Positions 1-10,605 of a stretch of DNA of 64,000 bases are shown in pieces; position 1 is the stretch's first letter; every line of letters begins with the position of its first letter. A program made the translations under genes and the position numbers. The notes below the pieces were generated by a model. It was given only the letters and a program-made list of their open reading frames with translations, searched no databases and had not been told where the DNA came from. The stretch lies in NCBI GenBank assembly GCA_037043235.1, contig JAWRVZ010000025.1:694501-758500 (forward strand). The letters are read 5' to 3'. The stretch comes from Rhodeus uyekii. Its lineage: Eukaryota > Chordata > Actinopteri > Cypriniformes > Acheilognathidae.

Positions 1-1669
1 TGAAAATGTGTGAGAAGAAGAGAGAAAAGAGTGAGTAGGTGTTTGAAAACATGATGGAAGAGGAAGCGATGCCAGACAGAGGCACAGGGTGACATGAGGG
101 CTGAGATGAGGAAAATCCAACTCAAACATTGTTTTCCAGGTCTGGAGTGACCTAAACAACTGAATATTGAGGACAGACTCAACCAACTCCGGGGTACGAG
201 GGACTTTGCTGGGGTTGTATGTGTTGTGATGGTGATTTAGGCATTTAGCTGAGCTAAGACTGAATGAACAGAGCAGCTATAACACAAGAGAGATACAGAC
301 AGCAGAGACACAGGCCAGAACATGAAAAGATCAGCCATTTTTTAAAATAACAGTGTTAATGTTGAGGCCAAATGGCCTGACAAAGGATCGTCCACCATTT
401 AAAGAGAGAGGGCAAAATTCACTAATAACCTGTAGACCAGTTGAATCAATATGATCACAGACGCTTGAGAACAACTCAGAAATGCAGAATGTTTGCCATC
501 TCTCATTTAAATTACTTTTTCTGTCAACCCATTTATGCTACACACACTTTAATAAAAAAATGTTTATATATAAATCATGCATGATTCACAGACATTAATG
601 ATGTGGCATTGAAGGAATAGATCACCCAAATTTAAAGTTCAAACACTGCAAAAATTATGTTGTTCCTCTGTGTTTTTGTCTCATTTTCTAGTACACATAT
701 CTAAACATTCTTAAATAAACATATATTTCCTTAGAGAAGTAAAATTATAATAATTTATTCTTAAAACAAACGTATCAAATGGGGTGAGTTTTTGCTTCAA
801 ACAAGAAAACAAATTGACTCACTAAAGCTCAGTTTGCTCTTTTATTCAAGAAATCTGAACTCTTAATATCTTAAGAAAATGTATCTTGATTTAAGAATAT
901 TTAGAATATGTATATATAACAAGACAAATATACTGAGGAATATAAATATATATATATATATTTTTTTTTTTGCTGCAGTAAACTTCCCTGGAACACAAAA
1001 TAAGAAAACATATTTTGAGACTGTTCAGTTGCTGATCATGAAAGTATAGCAAAGATGGTTTGTCTGAGTTGCTCTTTATGTTTTGTAGTGAATAATTCTA
1101 ATAATGTGCATGAATCATATACACCACATTTATGGTGCTTTTCCATCATTTTTAAAGCTTGAAAGACTCCTTTCAGAGTCAAACAGAATAACAATATTAT
1201 TTAAAATCTCTGTATTCCATGGAAGAAACAAAGTCATACACAATTCGTACGAATTTTCTTTTTGGGTGAACTTTCTTGTTAACTTAATTTACAATGCTAG
1301 AATGCCCTCATGAATGCACCAGCTGTCCTTATCATGGGGTGAAGACAAGCGTACATCATGCAAAACCGACCAATCAATGCCCAAATAATGCCCACCATCC
1401 AAACAACTAGATTTTCATAACGAAAATGAAACAAACAAGACCACACATATAAACGGCCAGTCAAAAACACACAAACACTGGGAGGGGAATTAAGAGTGCA
1501 CAATCTATGCGATTTTACTGTAAGCCGGGGAATGAGTTCTGCTGAACTCCTCACAGGACTTCAAACAGGAAGCGGAACATGCTTGATGCTTGGTGGTTTA
1601 CATACTGAAAGGTTTGCCAGAGAGAGGCACAGGATAGTCACATAAACAAACACACACAGGTCCACTCAC
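1..1669 (-). other. dab1 intron (partial) after the Tyr232 exon
   Basis: AT-rich non-coding DNA. It contains a short AT run near 943-962 and, at about 613-650, a sequence resembling the left end of the TTAA-type MITEs seen at 20.6-21.1 kb. No exon of the Dab1 C-terminal region was recognised on the minus strand. Confidence 0.7.
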
Positions 1670-1723
1670 TGGATGTCGCTTTGGGACGTCATAAACTCCC
1701 TCCTTTTGTTGGCTGGTAGGGAC
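1670..1723 (-). CDS. dab1: dab1 54-bp exon: completes the Y220 motif and carries the Tyr232 site
   Basis: An 18-codon exon encodes VPTSQQKEGVYDVPKRHP. It completes the Crk/Nck-type motif YQVP (Y220) and contains the full YDVP motif (Y232). The acceptor is TCCACACCAG/GTC and the donor is CATCCA/GTGAGT; both junctions are phase 0. Compared with mammals the ends are SQQKEG for SQKKEG and KRHP for KSQP. In mammals the next exon is either a spliced-in segment or the start of the Pro/Ser/Thr-rich region. Neither could be found between 1 and 1669, so both lie beyond the left edge. Confidence 0.95.
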
Positions 1724-2624
1724 CTGGTGTGGACAGGGAGCCCAGCCAAATGCACAGTTAACATGACAAGTTACCATTAGTTCAGATTTCAGCAAGAGAT
1801 TTTACAAGGTCAATGCAGAATGCAAATTTTATGCTTCCTGGAGAGCAAAATGAATTATTATCTGTATAGAGAGTGTTTTAATTAGTAATATAAGTGCAAG
1901 AATATATTGCATGGAATAAATTTATATTTTGCCTGAATAATAATAACTTGGTCATGATCAATATTTGTATTATTTACACCAAATATATAGTATATTTATA
2001 GTAAATGTTTTAGATTTTTTCATTTTCTTTTTCTTTTTTTTCTCTTATCTTGAACAGTTTTTAAATCCATATATTTTGGTACCAACATTTCTATGTTTAA
2101 ATTGTAATGGCTAGTAAAAATGCAGATCCTTTCTTTGTCTGTTATTTTCAAGCCTTCTCTCTCTCTAATTTGTCATTGTTAATTTCCCTTAACTTTCCTC
2201 TTGCTGAGAGAGTGATTGCCACTGTGTTTTTATTTGATCGTACACTTGAAGTGATCTTTCCATCCCTTTTATTCAAAGATCACACAGCGACAGCAATGAT
2301 TAATCATTCTCACTCATTCATTTGGAGAAAGGGCAGAGGAGAGACTCCTGCTTCCTCTCAGAGCAGAGCTCCGCATCAATCCCTCAGTCATGTTATCCAA
2401 ACTTTAACAGGGCCAAAACTACTTGGGATCCAAAGGGCCCGGTGAAGGTAAAGGTTACTTTCAATGCATAGTGTTATGTAAATTATCTTATGATTCTTAT
2501 GAATCTTATTATCTTATGATTAAGAAATGTTGTATAGTGTTTCTAAACATGTTTTTCCTTAATATAGGGTTCTGTTCCAATACAGACAAAAAAATTGTTT
2601 TTTCAGGCAATGGTCAATTTTGAG

Positions 2625-2626
<2 letters not shown>

Positions 2627-2702
<76 letters not shown>

Positions 2703-2736
2703 TGTATGTATGTATGTATGTATGTATGTATGTATG
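2627..2736 (+). repeat. compound microsatellite (TA)n(TGTA)n
   Basis: TA units to 2674, then about 15 ATGT tetramers to 2736. Confidence 0.95.
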
Positions 2737-2791
2737 CATGTATACGTGTGAAAATTGGAAGTTTTATTTCCACTAGTCAGAATTTTTTTTA

Positions 2792-2829
2792 CGAAATGCA
2801 ATATATATATATATATATATTGCATTTCG
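2792..2829. repeat. 38-bp perfect palindrome with AT core
   Basis: CGAAATGCA, twenty alternating A/T bases, then TGCATTTCG; each half is the exact inverse of the other. Confidence 0.95.
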
Positions 2830-4667
2830 GTTACAATTTATATTTTTAAAGGCAGGAAAGCATTTTTACGACAATTCCACTCAGAAAGAGCAATTTGTAA
2901 ACTGGAAGCATATTTTAAATATACGCATAGCTAGAAAATATTCAAGTAGATTCAATATTGAAATGACTTTCCCAGCCCTGAAATATTACAATTTTAAAAT
3001 ATTCTCTGGTATTTCTCTGCCTCAAGTCATTGGTTCAATTGATGCTCTTTACATAGCTTTAGACTTGACAGTGGACATGTAAAGAACACACATCTCTTGT
3101 TCTGTTTGTTTAGTTTTCCCTATTTCATCGCTGTTAGCGAAGATCAAAAGTGATGTTCACGCAGATTCAATTTGACTTGGCCAATCTGGCTTTTTGTTTG
3201 ATATGAGATGAGATCAGGTGTTAGCTGATCCTGGTTTTATTGATGTGACAGCAAGCAGATGTCGCTTTCATGCTCCTGAGTTTCCGATATCTGTCCTGAT
3301 GTCAGCAACAAGTGAAGGAGTTTGTGAAGTGTCAGGTTAGCGCTTGAGAGCCGTGCAGACATTTGAATAGTTAGAAGGTTTAAATTGGTCCCTGATGGTG
3401 TTTCAAGCTTCCACGGAGCTGCTAAACTGACTACGACATCATTCAGGCGGCTGTGTAAAAAGTTGTGGAGGAGACAGACTGGCAAAGTGTTGGGGCACTG
3501 ATGTGTTTATTGTTTAGCTTGGCAGTGTCTCTTTTTGACTCAAGCCACAGGTGACAAAACAAAGCAGCACCTGAGGATACAACACCTGCTGTTGTCTTGG
3601 TCATGGCGCTCGGAGCACAAAACATTGCTGGGTGTAAATCTTTGAAAGGGCCGTCACGCTGAATTAGTGTGGCTTGGCGTAGCACTCTGTTCTAATTCAC
3701 AGGTGGGACTCTGTCAGCTACACAGTGGAGCTGTCAGTATAGCTGCACCATCAAAAGCCAGGATTCTTCTAAAGTGTTATTTAATAAAGAATGCCCGTTT
3801 ATTTAGAGGCTCCCTATTGGCTGTTTGATAATCAGACTCTGTGGAAGCTAAGCTCAATGCATTATGTTTATCAAAATAATTTCAACACACTGTAAAAATG
3901 ATTTTTCAAATAAAACTAAAATGATTGGAGTATGTTTTTCTTTCTCCTTCAAAATTTCACATTTATTTCAATGTGTTTTTGCCATTTATTTGTAGGTATT
4001 TGTGAAAATTACTAGCAATGCCTGTGCGAAAAAGGTAAATCCACAATTTCTTTCTTTTTTTTTTGTTGTGTAGGAACGATCTAAAGGTGTAGGAACGATC
4101 TGAAAAAAATCAGGGATGAGATTATAAATCTTATCACTCTGGCTCATGAATATTTATTAGACGAAGTAATCACAGACAATGTTTTTACATTTTGTAAACT
4201 ATGAGAAATATGAGATAAGCTGTGCCATTATTTATTTAAATTGTCAAATATTAATTTCAATATTAAAGAATTTTAAGAAGAACTTCTAAATAATGTATTT
4301 GACAATATGTATTAATGATATTTTACAATGAAACATTACATGCCATGTTGAAAATAATATTATAATTTATGAAAAAAATATTTATTGTTAAGATTTTCAC
4401 TAAACTAATTCAATTTAAACTTGCAGATTCTTCTTTTAGAACTCTCATGAAAAAAGGACAGTACTATATTATGTAGTCACATTTCAAATATTATTTTGCA
4501 TGGAGGTATGCTACTCTGAATTGTTTATGTGTGTACTATAATAATAATAATAGCTACATTTTTACTAATGGTGAATATGTCTTATAGTTTTCATTGCAAA
4601 CTAATATTGAAATCTGATTAAGTGATTTTCAGTTAAAAGGTACCATTATTAAGATTTGGTAGTGTAC

Positions 4668-4730
4668 CTGATATATGCTCTCCTCTGATTGGTCACGGAT
4701 GGGTTCGTGTCCCGCCTCAAATACAATGTA
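4668..4730 (-). CDS. dab1: dab1 63-bp cassette-type exon: Tyr220 site
   Basis: A 21-codon exon begins YIVFEAGHEPIRD, continues QSEES and ends IYQ. It completes the Y198 motif (YQ-YI) and carries the tyrosine equivalent to Y220, whose VP comes from the next exon. The acceptor is GATGTTGTAG/TAC and the donor is TATCAG/GTACAC; both junctions are phase 0. It is one codon shorter than the mammalian exon: the PETEEN segment before the tyrosine is replaced by QSEES, while the acidic character upstream of the tyrosine is kept. The exon is 3n in length and could be skipped in frame. It was found by matching YIVFEAGHEPIRD between the neighbouring exons. Confidence 0.92.
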
Positions 4731-5874
4731 CTACAACATCGGCAGCAGAGAAAGATAAGAAGGCAAAGGGACAGGAAAAAGGTGAGTACGAAAAGAAAAG
4801 AGAAAGAGAAGAAAACTGATTGATCACAGAATCCCCTGCAGCGGATGAAGTCATATTTTACCATCTTGACATTTAGCATCATGCACTGACCTAGCAAAGT
4901 GTTACGGACCCTTAAGTTCTTCTTTCACTGCAACTACACTTAAAAATAACACTTAAAATAACCATAATAACAAATAAAATAAAATAAACATTTTGGAGGA
5001 AATAATTACGATGCGATACATTCCTCCATAATGCAGGGACCACACAAAGATGTGTGCGATTTTTGGCAAGCAACATTCTAGCTAATCGCAAATTCCTGCT
5101 CATTCAAGACCACATTAATGCTAATGGCAGAATCGTCTCCATTTTCTGTGACATTAGATCTAATGGCTTAGTTGTTCCCATTTACAAACTACTGTCGCCA
5201 TTGGCTAATTCATTCTGTTACACAGTTAGCCATTGGCTAATTCTTTTCATCTCTGGCCCTCTTAACAGAAAATTGATAATGCTTATCAGGTCTGCACTAT
5301 AATGACTGCAAGGCCTAGAAGCAACGTTTCTCATTTCTCTCCTACTTTGTTACTAACAGCCAACGGACGTCCAGTCTTGGTATTTAAAGATACACTACAA
5401 TCATTCACAATCTATTCCATAGAATACACAGAAGGCTATGTCATTCCCATTACGATGCACACCGGACAATACGAAAAGGAAATGTAATGCATGTAAACAC
5501 ACACACACGCAGCCCAGATGAGATGTGTTAAAGCTGTCTGTTTTCAGTACAAAATAAAGGAGGCTCCCAGAATCGCTCTTGCATCAGAGTTTGATCAATA
5601 TATTCCCAATTCATGAAAAGAAAATGCTAACAACACTTTACAGCGATGATTCACAGTTTATTTCGGTATAGAAATGATGAAATAAGACTTATTAATTCAG
5701 GAGGAGTGAAGAAAGAGCAGAGAAAATGGAGTGGAATCATTTATTTCTGTAAATGGGATTAATCGCATATTACTGAGCAGGGAGCCCTGTTTAAAGTGAC
5801 AGTGAGAGGCACAGTAAATTGACAGCGTACGTTCAGGCAGACGTAATGATTAACGATTTATTTCAAAGCGTTAC
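4731..5874 (-). other. dab1 intron between the Tyr198 and Tyr220 exons
   Basis: 1144 bp. No repeat of known type or coding segment was recognised. Confidence 0.8.
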
Positions 5875-5913
5875 CTGATACACTGGATCCTCCACATCTT
5901 CCTCCAAAATGGT
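5875..5913 (-). CDS. dab1: dab1 39-bp microexon: Tyr198 site
   Basis: A 13-codon exon encodes TILEEDVEDPVYQ, identical to the mammalian segment. It completes the Y185 motif (YQ-TI) and supplies Y198 with its Q. The acceptor is ATCACTGCAG/ACC and the donor is TATCAG/GTAACG; both junctions are phase 0. Because it is 39 bp and symmetric, it can be skipped without shifting the frame. In mammals and chick, Dab1 exons in this region are alternatively spliced to alter the number of phosphotyrosine sites (established knowledge); whether this fish does so is not visible. It is too short for an ORF scan and was found by scanning for the conserved acidic segment between the flanking exons. Confidence 0.95.
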
Positions 5914-6431
5914 CTGCAGTGATCACACAGAAGGGGTGATTGAGGGAAGGAGAGTAGAGGTAGAAAGAAACAGGAGAGATGATGATGACGAGAAAAAGAA
6001 GCCAATTTTTGGTCATTTATGTAAAAGCAGAGCAAAAGCACAATTTTAACATCACACAGTGAAAATAGGAACAGAAATGCGGCCTGCACGGGACGGAAGG
6101 AGTGATTTTGTCTCGATTGAAAAAGCAGAGTGAAGGAAATCACCCCACAGATATGCACTTGAGATTCGACAGACAGAGAGAAAGGGAGGGAAATAGAAAA
6201 AGCTGCAAGGCGATTGGTGGTATTTTTGTCCAAAAAAATGTTTTTATGCCATTTATTTATATATTTTGCTGTACTGTGTCATTAGGAAATATCGGTTTAC
6301 ATTTCCAAGCATAAATTTTCTCTGTCACCATAATCGAGTCTGTCTGTGATAACACGAAGAAACAGAAAAACCGAGACAGACAAAGTCTAGAAGAACATCT
6401 CCAAGACACTTGAAGAAACTGAACTGCAAAG

Positions 6432-6790
6432 CTACAGTATTATGAAAAGTTTTAAGCACTTAAAATGTATTTATCAATTAATTTCTATAAACGAAATAAA
6501 ATCAATATTTTGTTTCACCACCCTTAGTGTATAAAACAGCTTTTGTCCAGGTATACTTGCACATCGTTTTTCAGGTAGTTTGCAGGTTGGTTTCTTTAAA
6601 TGTCTTAGAGATATTGCTGCAGTTCTTCAGTCTGTCTCTGTTTGCTCTGTTTCTTCATGTAATCACAGACTCGATGATGGTGATATCAGATCTCTGTGCG
6701 GAGCACCGGCTGTTGTCCGACTCCTTGTGCATACAAAAATCTTAATGGATTATTACAATTAATGACAAAATGAAGGTTTGGAAAAGTAAA
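6432..6790. mobile_element. probable DNA-transposon remnant
   Basis: Begins CTACAGTATTATGAAAAGTT then TTAAGCACTT, which resembles termini of fish elements starting ACAGTACTGTGCAAAAG. The interior (TTTTGTTTCACCACC) also fits. The right border is unclear. Confidence 0.4.
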
Positions 6791-6861
6791 CTAAAGATTT
6801 CCTCCTGAAACTGTACAGCAAAAATTATAAATAACTGGCCTAAAATACTAAAAATACTAAA

Positions 6862-6866
<5 letters not shown>

Positions 6867-6893
<27 letters not shown>
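6867..6893 (+). repeat. (TA)n microsatellite
   Basis: About 13 TA units. Confidence 0.9.
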
Positions 6894-6897
<4 letters not shown>

Positions 6898-7268
6898 ACT
6901 GTATATGTGAGTTGTTGTACAGTCTACCTTGTTATCTTTTTACCCGATCCTCATTAATTTACAATCTTACAAGCAACAACCGCAAAAAAACATTCCGTGT
7001 GTGGAGCCAGACTTATATGCCTAATTATGTTATTCTCTGAGATTAATAATAAATATGCCCTCTCAGAGATTTGTTGTTTCAGTATTTTCTTCCTTTTATA
7101 CTGCATATTTCATTATTCCCTTTTGAGTTTGTTGTTTGTTGTTTTTTCTCTTTTACACCCCTCCCATTCGTCTGCTGACATACATGTGGCCGTATTTTGA
7201 CCGAGCATTAGACATTGTATATTCTCTTTGGGTTTTTGAGTTTATCCGAGTGCAAAGGAGTGTGTTAC

Positions 7269-7388
7269 CTGATAAACAGCTTGTTCGCATTGCTTGTCCT
7301 TCTGAGCTTTCTTCTCAATCTCCTCCCTCTGTTTAATCTCATAAATCAACTGGAAAAGGTCACGGAGGTCAAGGATCACAGGCTCAGC
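7269..7388 (-). CDS. dab1: dab1 coding exon: PTB C-terminal helix and Tyr185 site
   Basis: This 120-bp, 40-codon exon reads AEPVILDLRDLFQLIYEIK and then QREEIEKKAQKDKQ, ending EQAVYQ. The amphipathic helix closes the PTB fold. The terminal YQ is the first half of the Src-family site YQTI (mammalian Y185), whose TI is supplied by the next exon. The acceptor is ATTCCCAG/GCT and the donor is TATCAG/GTAACA; both junctions are phase 0. Conservative changes from mammals are I for L twice in the helix. The splice junction falls inside the phosphorylation motif, so skipping the next exon would change the residues following Tyr185. Confidence 0.96.
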
Positions 7389-8793
7389 CTGGGAATACAT
7401 ACAGAAAGACAGGCAGAGAGACACAGATTTATAGAGACAAAGAGAAAGACAGAGGAAGAAGTGACATGATCTTCTCAATAAGGATCTGTATCTGCTCTAT
7501 TTCCTGTACAATTCTTCGAGCAATTCAGACCAAAAAAAGAAACGACATAATGATGACCTCTTAACTTATTCGGCTGCTTTTAAATCTTCCAGATGAGAGG
7601 TGACAGAACAAAGTGCTTTCCATTTGAAAGGGCTGGGTCAGATCAAAATTCACTCTTTGTAGTTGCATTAAAAATGCATCTCCTGCCCAGTGCAGCCTAA
7701 ATGTCACTAATATCTCAATAAATATGTGGATGAAAATGTGAGGAGAACATTTGCCCTCAAAACTCCCCTTGGGTATTTTTCCGCTGCCTATTCCAGCAGA
7801 TTAATTCCACTGAAATGCAATATGAGCAGATATGAGAAAGAAAGAATGTTTACAGGAAAAAAAAAATGTAAAAAGAGAGAAGACATAAAGTAAAGAAGAA
7901 TGCATGCTCGAATGGGTTTTTTGATAAATCATACACAATCATTTCAGCATGAAATATGATATATATTTCTTCAACTATGGGTACATTTGGCCCAGCTTAC
8001 TTTTAGAAATAAAACTATTTTCACACAATTAACAGTTTGTATATTAATTGATTATTGTATTTAATAGTATTTTGTGCTGGAAATTACATTTTCATGAGCT
8101 TGGGAATACAATAGCTCAGTCCTTGAGAATAACACACAAAAGGGATGTTAAAAGACAGAAATTTATTTGTGGTTATAGTTAATAAACTTATATGTTCGTT
8201 TAATTAAAATCAACCACTGGAACATGCTATAAGTTTGAAGAAACAGCCAAAAGTACCATGGTATTTTAATATAACCCCATCACTCGACCACAATACTGCC
8301 ATCAAATTTAAAGTCACGAAAAACAGCAGGAAATTACAGGAAATGGCAACATGAGGTTGGAAAAACGAACAAATGACAGGCATAATTATAGCAGGAGTAA
8401 GTGAAAATAGCGCAGGAACATGTTGCCATTTCTTTATCTTTATGTGTTTGCTGGGTCACTTGTAGTTCACAGTGAGAGAGAGAGAGGACAGCAGATATTC
8501 ATCGACCCAGTATGGAAATCGATTGAGCAACCGCAACAGAAGCGCAGCACTGCAGACTCGAGCAACACAACATCAAAGAACAGCAGCGGAAACAAACAAC
8601 ACAGGGGTAAAGTCAGACACAGACTGAGGGAATGAAGTGCAAGTCAGAAACAGAGATAGAGTCTTTATAGGAAGCTGTCACAACAGTAAAGCTACAGTAG
8701 TACATAATATACACACAGTTTTTTAATATACTTTTGCACACGTGTATGACTATGCAACTATTTTTAACAATCTTTTTGGGCATGAGAACTTAC
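7389..8793 (-). other. dab1 intron between the PTB groove exon and the PTB helix exon
   Basis: 1405 bp. Nothing beyond ordinary AT-rich intron was recognised. Confidence 0.8.
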
Positions 8794-8925
8794 AGACTGA
8801 GCAGTTTTGATGGCCACAAACCGATGGTTTCCTTCTTTTCCACATACATAACCGAAGGCTCGGTGATCCGTGATATCCTTTGCGATGTAGGAAATCTCAT
8901 GAACTGCATGGTGGTGCTGAAGAAC
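8794..8925 (-). CDS. dab1: dab1 coding exon: PTB ligand-binding strand and loop
   Basis: This 132-bp, 44-codon exon starts VLQHHHAVHEISYIAKDI, continues HRAFGYVCGKEGNHRF, and ends AIKTAQS (mammalian residues 103-146). It holds the HEISYIAKD strand that lines the NPxY peptide groove of the Dab PTB domain, and the FGYVCGKEG hairpin. The acceptor is TTTCTCCGCAG/GTT and the donor is CAGTCT/GTAAGT; both junctions are phase 0. It differs from mammals at the ends (V for A after the junction, S for A at the last codon). It is fully open. It is followed 1.4 kb later in transcript order by the exon carrying the C-terminal PTB helix. Confidence 0.96.
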
Positions 8926-9299
8926 CTGCGGAGAAAAATAAAAAATTACTCTAGAGCTGCTTATACAGCTTGAGGAAGAACATCATTTTGACTGCCTGAA
9001 AACTACAAAAAGATCAAACCAAACAGATAACACTTTCAAAAAATGATGATATGACGTCAAATAAATATAAATGCAAAATGCTCATGTCAATGTGAGTAAC
9101 TCCAGACTACACAAGCAAGTCAGTGCTCAGTGAGCATCTTGGAAACACAGCTGTTTTCTAGGTAACATGCGTTAAAATAGGCAAGTACTGTAATAAAGAA
9201 AAAGAAAAAGCTATAAAATCGTACAATTACGGCATATCAAGTAATGTAATTGTTATCCATGTATTTTCTTACAAATGGTCCATTTTATTTTATTATTTT

Positions 9300-9446
9300 C
9301 ATTTAAACTCCACACCTCTCTTTTACAGGACTCAAGTGTGTTTTTTAACAACTTTACAACTGACATTAGTCAAACAAAATGAACTTTATGGTTAACTGAC
9401 TCCAGAAATGCACCAAAACCTTCTGCGTGACAAAGTTACTTCCTTG
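9300..9446 (+). repeat. direct repeat unit, left of the pogo-like element
   Basis: Diverged copy of 10450-10605. Shared blocks are TTTAAACTC, CACACC, AGGACTCAAGT, GTCAAACAAAATGAACTTTATGG (versus CTCAAACAAACTGAACTTTATGG at the right copy) and GTGACAAAGTTAC. Confidence 0.75.
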
Positions 9447-9448
9447 TA

Positions 9449-9983
9449 CAGTAATACCTCGATTTACGAGTTTAATTCGTTCCAAGAGCGAGCTCGTAAA
9501 CCAAAATGCTCGTACACCAAAACAATTTCCCCCATAAGAACGCACTAAAAATCAATTAATTAATTCCACACGACCATAAATGCACATTTAAAAAAAAAAT
9601 CATTTGGTTTTACCCTACTAATTAGTTAAAATTATAACCATTAAGATCTCATATAAATACAAATTAATAATTGACAAGTAAACAAAAATACTTGACAATT
9701 TACTTTAAAGCACTTTAGCTTAGCCATGATGGAGACGAGAGGAGGGGGGAGTTTACTGTCAGCTAGGGAAAACACAAAACCCAGATTCAAGTGCAAATTA
9801 GTGAATTTATTATAATAGTGCATAAAACAAACCATGTCCTGTGGAGCAGGGCTGAAGTAATAATCCAGAGTGAATGTCATGGAGCGCGAGGAAACTGCAG
9901 GGACAGCGTGCGCGCGCGAGCAAACGGCAAAGACAGCAGATGACATGAGAATCAGGTGCGTGAGATGATGGCTGCCCCCCCCC

Positions 9984-10016
<33 letters not shown>

Positions 10017-10426
10017 ATGCAGAACTAGGAGACAATGAATTCATGAACCCTGACAGTTACTGCTTAGAGGTAATGTACGTGTATGTTTCACTACGTGAAC
10101 AATAGCGATCACAATTAATGTTAACAACAGGGGGTAAAACCTCTGTAAATCACTTATAAAAGTATCACTGTGGTGAATGATGCAGCCAAACCAAGCGATG
10201 CTGAGAGAATGAATGAGTTAAGGAGTGATAAAGGGGTTGGAACCACGTGACTGTTATGAGAGGCTGTGTTTAGGATATTTCTAGTAAAAATGCGCGCGAC
10301 CTGCTGAGTGTTAGGACTTTTCCCACACAAAACATGCACGTGGGTGAGGGAAATTTTTTCTCGTACACCGATACAATGCACGTACACCGATTCGACCCTC
10401 CATGCCCGTAAACCGAGGTATTACTG
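9449..10426. mobile_element. non-autonomous pogo-like (Tc1/mariner superfamily) element with TA duplications
   Basis: Begins CAGTAATACCTCGATTTACG and ends AAACCGAGGTATTACTG, inverted relative to each other, with TA on both sides (9447-9448 and 10427-10428). It is 978 bp long, contains a C12 run plus CA repeat (9975-10014), and has no transposase-like frame. CAGT termini and a TA target are typical of pogo/Tigger-type elements; the family assignment is by termini only. Confidence 0.85.
9975..10014 (+). repeat. C12 run and (AC)14 microsatellite
   Basis: Inside the 9449-10426 element. Confidence 0.95.
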
Positions 10427-10446
10427 TACGTTTATTTGACATCATT

Positions 10447-10605
10447 TGAGTTTAAACTCTACACCCCCCTTTTTAAAGGACTCAAGTTTGAGTTTGTGGT
10501 GCCCACAGTTTTGCTGCCGATACTACTCAAACAAACTGAACTTTATGGTCAACTGAACCCAGGTGTGGACTGAAACCCTCTTGTGAATGTGACAAAGTTA
10601 CATCT
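10447..10605 (+). repeat. direct repeat unit, right of the pogo-like element
   Basis: Second copy of the 9300-9446 unit, in the same orientation and order, separated from it only by the transposon and about 20 bp. The family is unknown. Confidence 0.75.

Larger units (their letters stand above)
1724..4667 (-). other. dab1 intron between the Tyr220 and Tyr232 exons
   Basis: 2944 bp of non-coding DNA. It contains the compound TA/TGTA microsatellite at 2627-2736 and the 38-bp AT-core palindrome at 2792-2829. No protein-like segment was recognised. Confidence 0.8.
5914..7268 (-). other. dab1 intron between the Tyr185 and Tyr198 exons
   Basis: 1355 bp. Contains a probable transposon remnant at about 6432-6790 and a TA repeat at 6867-6893. 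Confidence 0.8.

Noticed and set aside
2559..2849. ORFs of repeated Tyr-Ile or Cys-Met-Tyr-Val
   Set aside because: Translations of the TA and TGTA microsatellite.
5871..6233. 120-codon minus-strand ORF overlapping the Tyr198 exon
   Set aside because: It reads the exon in the wrong frame and is mostly intron; the true exon is the 39 bp at 5875-5913.
9641..10018. 125-codon minus-strand ORF inside the pogo-like element
   Set aside because: Its start is translated CA repeat (VCVCVC) and C run (GGGG); no transposase motif.
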